In this document: piece after piece, positions 54,632 to 64,000 of the stretch
How positions within the stretch are numbered: the first letter of the stretch is position 1
How the letters are laid out: each line of letters opens with the position of its first letter
Assembly (NCBI GenBank): GCA_015183035.1
Contig: JACZZP010000003.1
Span: 372,001 to 436,000 of the forward strand
Source: Meloidogyne chitwoodi
Taxonomy: Eukaryota; Nematoda; Chromadorea; Rhabditida; Meloidogynidae
Direction of reading: 5' to 3'
Length of the DNA stretch: 64,000 nucleotides
Program-made: the position numbers and the translations under genes
Notes under the pieces: model-generated
The model's database searches: none
Told to the model about the DNA's origin: nothing
What the model saw: the letters and a program-made list of their open reading frames with translations, nothing else

Positions 54632-55281
54632 TTAAGCAACTTTGAAACGAAGAATTTATAAATTTATCAGAAAGACTAAACTGAAAAGGTTAAAAAAAGA
54701 AAAGCGTAAAAAAGTAAGTAAAATTAAAAATAAAATAATCAAATGTAAATATTAAATTTGAAAAAATTAATATAAAATTTCATTCAAATCAAAAAATAAA
54801 TAGTATAAAAAAATCGGCATTAATTTCCTGTGAAGATCACTTTCTAAAAAATTTAACATTTAAAAATAAATAAATTAATAACAAACTTTCTTTTCTTCGG
54901 CTTATTTTTATCAAACTTAACAAATGTATGCTGTTGTTCTGAATAATAAAGAATTAATTAATTAATTAATAGAGAAAATAGAAAAACGGGTTAGTCCATC
55001 ATTATTAAAATTAACCCTTCTTATCATCAAAACATCTTATATTCATAAAAGGGAATTATTTTGGTACGTATTATCCCTAAGCATTTTTGCGGACTTTTTT
55101 TTGCGGACAAATTTATATATAAATAGACAATTTGAATAATAAAATATTATTTAATTTTTTAGTCTATTTTTTATTTATAATGTAAAAATAAATTTGTCCG
55201 CAAAAAAAGTCCGCAAAAGTGCTTAGGGATAATACGTAAGTACCATTATTTTTATTAGAAAATAAAAATTAAAAATATACT
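54632..55281. other. Intergenic, TDP-43-N-like genes B and A
   Basis: 650 bp. Apart from the MITE at 55063-55244 it has a leader-proximal block (54655-54735) shared with the upstream side of gene B (CAGAAAGACTAnACTGAAAA ... GAAAAGCGTAAAAA), showing that the duplication included 5' flanks. Confidence 0.6.
55063..55244. mobile_element. 182-bp MITE with 8-bp target duplication ATTATTTT
   Basis: The ends GGTAC..GTATTATCCCTAAGC and mirror continue into TTTTGCGGAC. Exact ATTATTTT at 55055-55062 and 55245-55252. Same family as 29331-29501. 8-bp duplications are typical of hAT elements. Confidence 0.85.
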
Positions 55282-55912
55282 TTACTTAAAGTTACCAGGC
55301 ATTGAAGGTGGAAATGCTTGAAGATGCGATGGAGGCTGACAGATATTATAAGACATTGGGTGTTGTATATTATTATCTAAAATAATATTATTTAATTATC
55401 TAAAAATTAAAACAAACATTTATCAACTATTTCAAATATTTTATCATCCCATCCACCGAAAGGTGCCAAAAAAGCCTTTGTTAACTCATCAAACCTGTAA
55501 AAATAATAAAAATATATTTATTTAATATTAAATAAAAATAAACTAACATAACAATTCTTTCGCGGCCAGTTTGTTGATTTGTATATTTCAAATTATGAAC
55601 TCCAGGAAATATTCGATCAAGAAAAGTCAATGGCAAACTTCCATCCCATAAAAGTGGAACCTCAACAAACTTTTTTACACCATCAATACCGACTTTAGGA
55701 TCGGCAACAATAATAAACTGAAATTTAAAATTAATTTCTGGATTTTAACTTAAATAAAAATTTCAATTAAAAACCTTATCTTTAATTGCACCATCTTGAC
55801 GAACATTAGATTGACGAACATTAAATTGATGAACACTATGTGGGCCTGTTATACTCGAATGGTCTTTAATGCCACCTTTACAATCTAATTGGCTTGTTCC
55901 AGTAGCACTCAT
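55282..55912 (-). CDS. TDP-43 N-terminal-domain-like protein B
   Basis: Exons, low to high: 55282-55376, 55418-55494, 55548-55717, 55775-55912; 159 residues, the longest of the three. A polar N-terminal extension with duplicated NVRQ (SVHQFNVRQSNVRQDGAIKD) precedes the domain: FVEVPLLWDGSLPLTFLDRI, FPGVHNLKYTNQQTGRERIV, AFLAPFGGWDDKIFEIVDKY. A short Pro/His/Gln-rich tail ends MPGNFK. FGGW replaces SDGW. Exon 3 is again 77 nt in the same phase. Confidence 0.8.
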
Positions 55913-56365
55913 TTCAGCAACTTTATAATTGAAGAATTTATAAATTTATCAGAAAGACTACACTGAAAACTTTGAAAAAAGAAAAGCGTAAAAAAAGTAA
56001 AATTAAAGATAAAATTGATCAAAAATCAATATAAAAATATTTTTAAATTTTATGTAACATTTATTTAAAAATACAAAAATGGCACTTTATGAGATTTGCC
56101 ACACAAAAAATTTAATATTTAAAAATAAGTTAATAGCAAACACGTTCTTTTCTTCAGTTATCTTTATCATCTTTTTTAAATTCCATTGTATTTCTGAATT
56201 ATAAATTTTCAATTTAAATTTTAGAGATAGAAAAACAATTTATACACCCATGTCTTAGTCCAAAATATTAAAATTAGTCCTTTTTACCCTCTAAGGATAT
56301 TCATAAAAGGAATATTTTTATTTTTGGAAAATAAAAATTAAAAATATACTTCCAGCATTTAGTTA
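55913..56365. other. Intergenic, TDP-43-N-like genes C and B
   Basis: 453 bp. 56011-56090 is nearly identical to 58031-58105 beyond gene C, marking duplicated flanks. No gene. Confidence 0.55.
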
Positions 56366-56859
56366 TCATCCCCAACAAGACTTTGGACGATCTAAAATAA
56401 TATTTAATTATCTTTAATATAGGTAGGTAATTTGAAATACTTAAAAACTTGATTTTAATAATTTTATATTAAAAATAACCTTTCGTAATAACGTTAAATA
56501 TCTTATCATCCCAACCATCCGAAGGTTCCAAAAAAGCGTGTTTTAATTCATCAAACCTGTAAATAATGCAAATACATTTATTTAATATTAACACGAACAT
56601 AACAACGCGTTTGCGGCCAGTTTGTTGATTTAAATATTGTAAGCAATGAGCACCAGGGAATTTACGATCAAGAAAAGATAATGGCATAGTTCCGTCTTTT
56701 GCAAGAGGAAACTCAAAAGTCTCACGGCTATAGTCGGTAGGATCACAAACAAGAATGTACTGAAAATTGAATTATAAATCAAATAAAAATTTAAAAAACC
56801 CGGTCTTTAATGTAACCTTCATTATTGCCAAAAATTTGCTTTTTTTCATCCGCACACAT
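56366..56859 (-). CDS. TDP-43 N-terminal-domain-like protein C
   Basis: Exons, low to high: 56366-56391, 56480-56556, 56599-56759, 56800-56859; 107 residues. Domain: FEFPLAKDGTMPLSFLDRKF, PGAHCLQYLNQQTGRKRVVM, AFLEPSDGWDDKIFNVITKD. A short tail ends KSCWG. AP is replaced by EP. The leader just before the ATG (TTGCTGAAATG) is shared with gene B and nearly with A. Confidence 0.8.
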
Positions 56860-58506
56860 TTCAGCAATTTTTTAACAAAGAATTTCTAAATTGATCAGAA
56901 AGAATACTTTAAAAATGCTAAAAAGCAAAACATTAAAAAGGTGAAATTAAAAAATTAAATATAATTACATGTATTATTAAACAATTCGGCAATCCCAGCA
57001 AATCTGGGTCCCTACGAAAAAAAATTCAACAAATCTGAAAACATGTTTCTAGGGGTAATTTTTGGTGGAGATCACGAATCTGAACTCAGATTTTGTCTAA
57101 CACTTGATTTTATCTATGATTTTTAATCAAGTACTTGATCTTTTTTTGAAAACGAAAAAAAGACATATTATTCTATTCGTCTCGTCGAGCTGGATCGATT
57201 GGTACCACTCACGTTTCATGAAATTGATTATGAACCGAGTTACATGCGATTGAAACTCGTAAAACCGTGGAGGCATAAGCTCATTTTAGGTGATTACCGC
57301 GGCTGCTCGACACGTTTCTTTCTAACGAGATTTCAATCAATCATAACTTTGTAAAAAGTTGACTAATTGAGACGTTTTTGATCTCATTCGACTAAGCTCA
57401 AAGAGCTCTTTCGAATGACATACAAATTGTCCATATTTGAAAGTGTTGGTATTCTAAAATAAGTTCTTCTCACTCTCCCTGATTGTCGAAAATCATAGAT
57501 AAAATCAAGTGTTAGACGAAATCTGAGTTCAGATTCGTGACCACCGCCCAAAATTACCCCTAGAAACATGTTTTCAGAATTATTGGATTTTTTTTTCATA
57601 GGGACCCAGATTCGCTGGGATTGCCAACAATTCAATTAAAAAATAAAATTGTTAGATTTATTTAATTAAAATTTAAATTAAAATAAATTTTAACAATTAA
57701 TTCTCTTTTGGCTTGCTCTGTTCCATTTTTTCTGCACGAAATGTTGAAGTATAATCGCTGTTCTTCTTAAAGCCATTCAGCAATTTTGCTCAGAAAATGG
57801 ACAATTTTATTTTTCGTTTAAATAAATGACTGACACAATTTGCCTAGGGCATCTAGTACTTTATACTTTCTGAACATTAAGGAATGAAAAAGGGCAAAAA
57901 ATATATTTGAAAATAAAGGCGAAGGGGGAAATGATTCTAGACGACAACGCCCATCATTTTTATTATCTTTATGAAAAAATGGAAAGTACACAGAAATGAC
58001 CACAAGAAAAATAAATGGGAAGCAATTTTAGATAAAAATAAATTGAATCAAAAATCAATATAAAAATATTTTTAAATTTTATGTAACATTTATTAAAAAT
58101 ACAAAATATTGAAGAAAGCGAAAAAATGTTTGGATTTGTAGAATTAGCAGAATTAAAAAATTAAGTCTAATAATAAGCAGCTCAGTCAATATGGAATTTA
58201 AAACAAAAAAAATATGTAAAATGAGTAATTTTGGGTAATTTAAAGAGTAAATAATTTTAAAAATTGCAATCAATAAAAAAAGAATATATTTACCTATTAG
58301 GATCAGATTTAATATTTTAAAATTAATTTTAATTTAACTTAAATTAAATTTAAAAATTTTTTTATTGTAAATTTCTTAATTTTAACCCTAAATTAACCTC
58401 TGTTAATTAAATCTAATCCTTAAATATTAAAAACAAATATAATAATAAATTGAAAATTATTAAAACTCACAAACATTTTCTTAAAAACAATTTTAAAAAT
58501 TTTTTA
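56860..58506. other. Intergenic with MITE and remnant of a fourth TDP-43-N-like copy
   Basis: 56988-57625 is a MITE. 57690-58110 looks like the decayed 5' side of another copy: TTGCTGAATGG near 57775 (minus strand) resembles the leader of genes B and C, and 58031-58105 matches 56011-56090 almost base for base. No intact domain codes here. 58110-58506 is AT-rich. Confidence 0.5.
56988..57625. mobile_element. 638-bp MITE, GGCAATCCCAGC ends, 8-bp target duplication
   Basis: The inverted ends GGCAATCCCAGCnAATCTGG run about 145 bases inward with high identity. The flanks AACAATTC at 56980-56987 and 57626-57633 match exactly. The inner phrases AAACATGTTTCTAGGGGTAA and GATCACGAATCTGA also occur, diverged, in the element at 21091-21520, so both belong to one superfamily branch. 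No transposase. Confidence 0.9.
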
Positions 58507-62903
<4,397 letters not shown>

Positions 62904-64000
62904 ATTCGCTGTAGCGGCGGAGCTCGAGGGCTGGTGATGTGAACTGCCTGATAGTTTGGAACGAATTTTGACGTGATTCTATTGGAGCTGTTGCTCCGTT
63001 ATTTTAATTAAAAGTGAAGAAAAGAAAACTCTTTTAAAGAGAAAAAAATTTTTTTTTTAATAAATTGAATTTTAATCTAAAATTAAAAAAAAATTTATTT
63101 ATTTAAAAAATTAAAAGGAAAAATTAAAGAAAAATGTGTAGTAACCAAATTAGGCGCTAAATATTGGTAAAATAATTGAAATAAATTTTTTTAACAATTT
63201 TAGAAAGGTTAAAAGTATTTAATAATTAAAATTAATCTGCGCGCCGAAACAATTTTAACTCTAAAAAACGACTCAGTTTTTGGGTTGTTTTGTTGCGCTG
63301 AACAACTCTTTCTCTTCTCTCTCCTTTTCCGTTCTGCTCAAATTATTATTTTTTTTTCTCTGTGTTATGAGTGGTTTAATAATAAGTGTGTTTGATTGTG
63401 TGAGCGGATGAATGGGAGAGTAGTTTTGTTTGTTGGTGCTTTTCTGCTGCTTTTTAGTGTACCCCTTTTTCGTTTCTTCTCCCCTTTTTCTTCCATTTTC
63501 CGCTTTTTGTCACTCTTCTTTTACTGCCAAAATGAGACACAAAAACATCATCAACCCCCAAAAATGGAAAAGATAGGAGGAAGATTGCGCTGCTTTTAAA
63601 ATGCGCTTTTATCGTTGGGGTTTTAGTTATATTGTTTGGTAAGAGCGAGGACAGTTACTAGTAAAAGTAGAGAGGCAAATTGATTCCCAAGAGAGAAAAG
63701 GTAAAGAATGAATTGGAGAAGGGCAATTTTTGGAGAAATTTTTCGAGGAAAAGAGCAAAAAAGATACAAAGCGTCAAAACAACCAAATCGTTTTTTTTTT
63801 TGAATTAATCGAACTATAAAAAAATCTCAAGTAGAAAAAAGAAGAAGAAATTTTGTAAGGCGAGGATATAAAAATGTAATTGAAAAAAAAGAAGCAAATG
63901 GGCGCAAAGGAGAGAAATAACTATATGACTTGGATATATTTTTTTAGGGTAAATTATGTTCTAAGAGGAGATATTTGGGAGGTAATAAAATGACGACCAC
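62904..64000. promoter_or_regulatory. Groucho upstream region
   Basis: 1.1 kb to the right edge. An acceptor-like AATAG precedes the ATG-containing exon by about 75 bases, so a 5' UTR exon or spliced-leader site is possible. 63230-63500 is less AT-rich with TCTCTTCTCTCTCC pyrimidine tracts, a plausible promoter. The open frame at 63396-63599 is not convincing. No gene start was seen in the last 400 bases. Confidence 0.4.

Noticed and set aside
63396..63599. Plus-strand ORF near the right edge
   Set aside because: Pyrimidine-rich promoter-like DNA giving a Phe/Leu run; no similarity and opposite to Groucho.

Overview
The window is nuclear DNA of a nematode. It is very AT-rich, its genes are cut by many introns of about 35-50 bases, and its proteins match the nematode and animal versions of housekeeping genes (UNC-37/Groucho, CEH-18-type POU, HAF-type ABCB, PHIP-1, RPB-6). 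The base composition, compact introns and dense small inverted-repeat elements suggest a tylenchid plant parasite such as a root-knot nematode. That assignment is inference, because no marker gene fixes the genus. Exons were joined by hand from frame, GT/GC-AG borders and family similarity. Every complete multi-exon model below keeps an open frame from ATG to stop.

Layout. 1-1900 (-): AP-1 gamma adaptin, cut by the left edge. 2261-3213 (+): SRSF1/RSP-3. 4422-12968 (+): SEC11 signal peptidase, TMX3 disulfide isomerase and a four-TM LAPTM-like protein, a tight secretory-pathway row whose last intron holds a 2.2-kb palindrome. 13033-25986 (-): METTL17, PHPT1, RPB6, TIM23, an RPRD-type CID protein and an unrecognised 246-residue protein, spaced 180-465 bases apart, which looks like an operon-type cluster transcribed right to left. 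27006-27891: a second large palindrome carrying mirrored coding sequence. 27966-32207 (-): choline dehydrogenase and NDUFS5. 33897-41511 (-): a long POU-homeobox gene with a nested or alternative gene in the intron between its two DNA-binding domains. 41512-48818: a 7.3-kb gene-free region rich in the palindrome TTCCGGAA. 48819-53448 (-): a TAPL/HAF-type ABC half transporter. 54092-56859 (-): three tandem small genes, each essentially a stand-alone TDP-43 N-terminal-like domain, with traces of a fourth. 58507-62903 (-): Groucho/UNC-37 with its upstream region.

Mobile and repeated DNA. Three separate insertions show perfect 8-bp target duplications (20957-22525, 21091-21520 nested inside it, and 56988-57625), and a fourth is at 55063-55244. 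The 1.57-kb element has hAT-type ends and CGGTAA arrays below its termini. About ten degenerate tRNA-like (A-box/B-box) elements sit mainly in introns. Two large palindromes (10112-12347 and 27006-27891), short hairpin MITEs and a TCAGAAT-based intron repeat complete the picture.

Most notable: the tandem TDP-43-N-like gene family, the hAT element with hexamer arrays, the mirrored-ORF palindrome, and the gene lying between the two halves of the POU domain.
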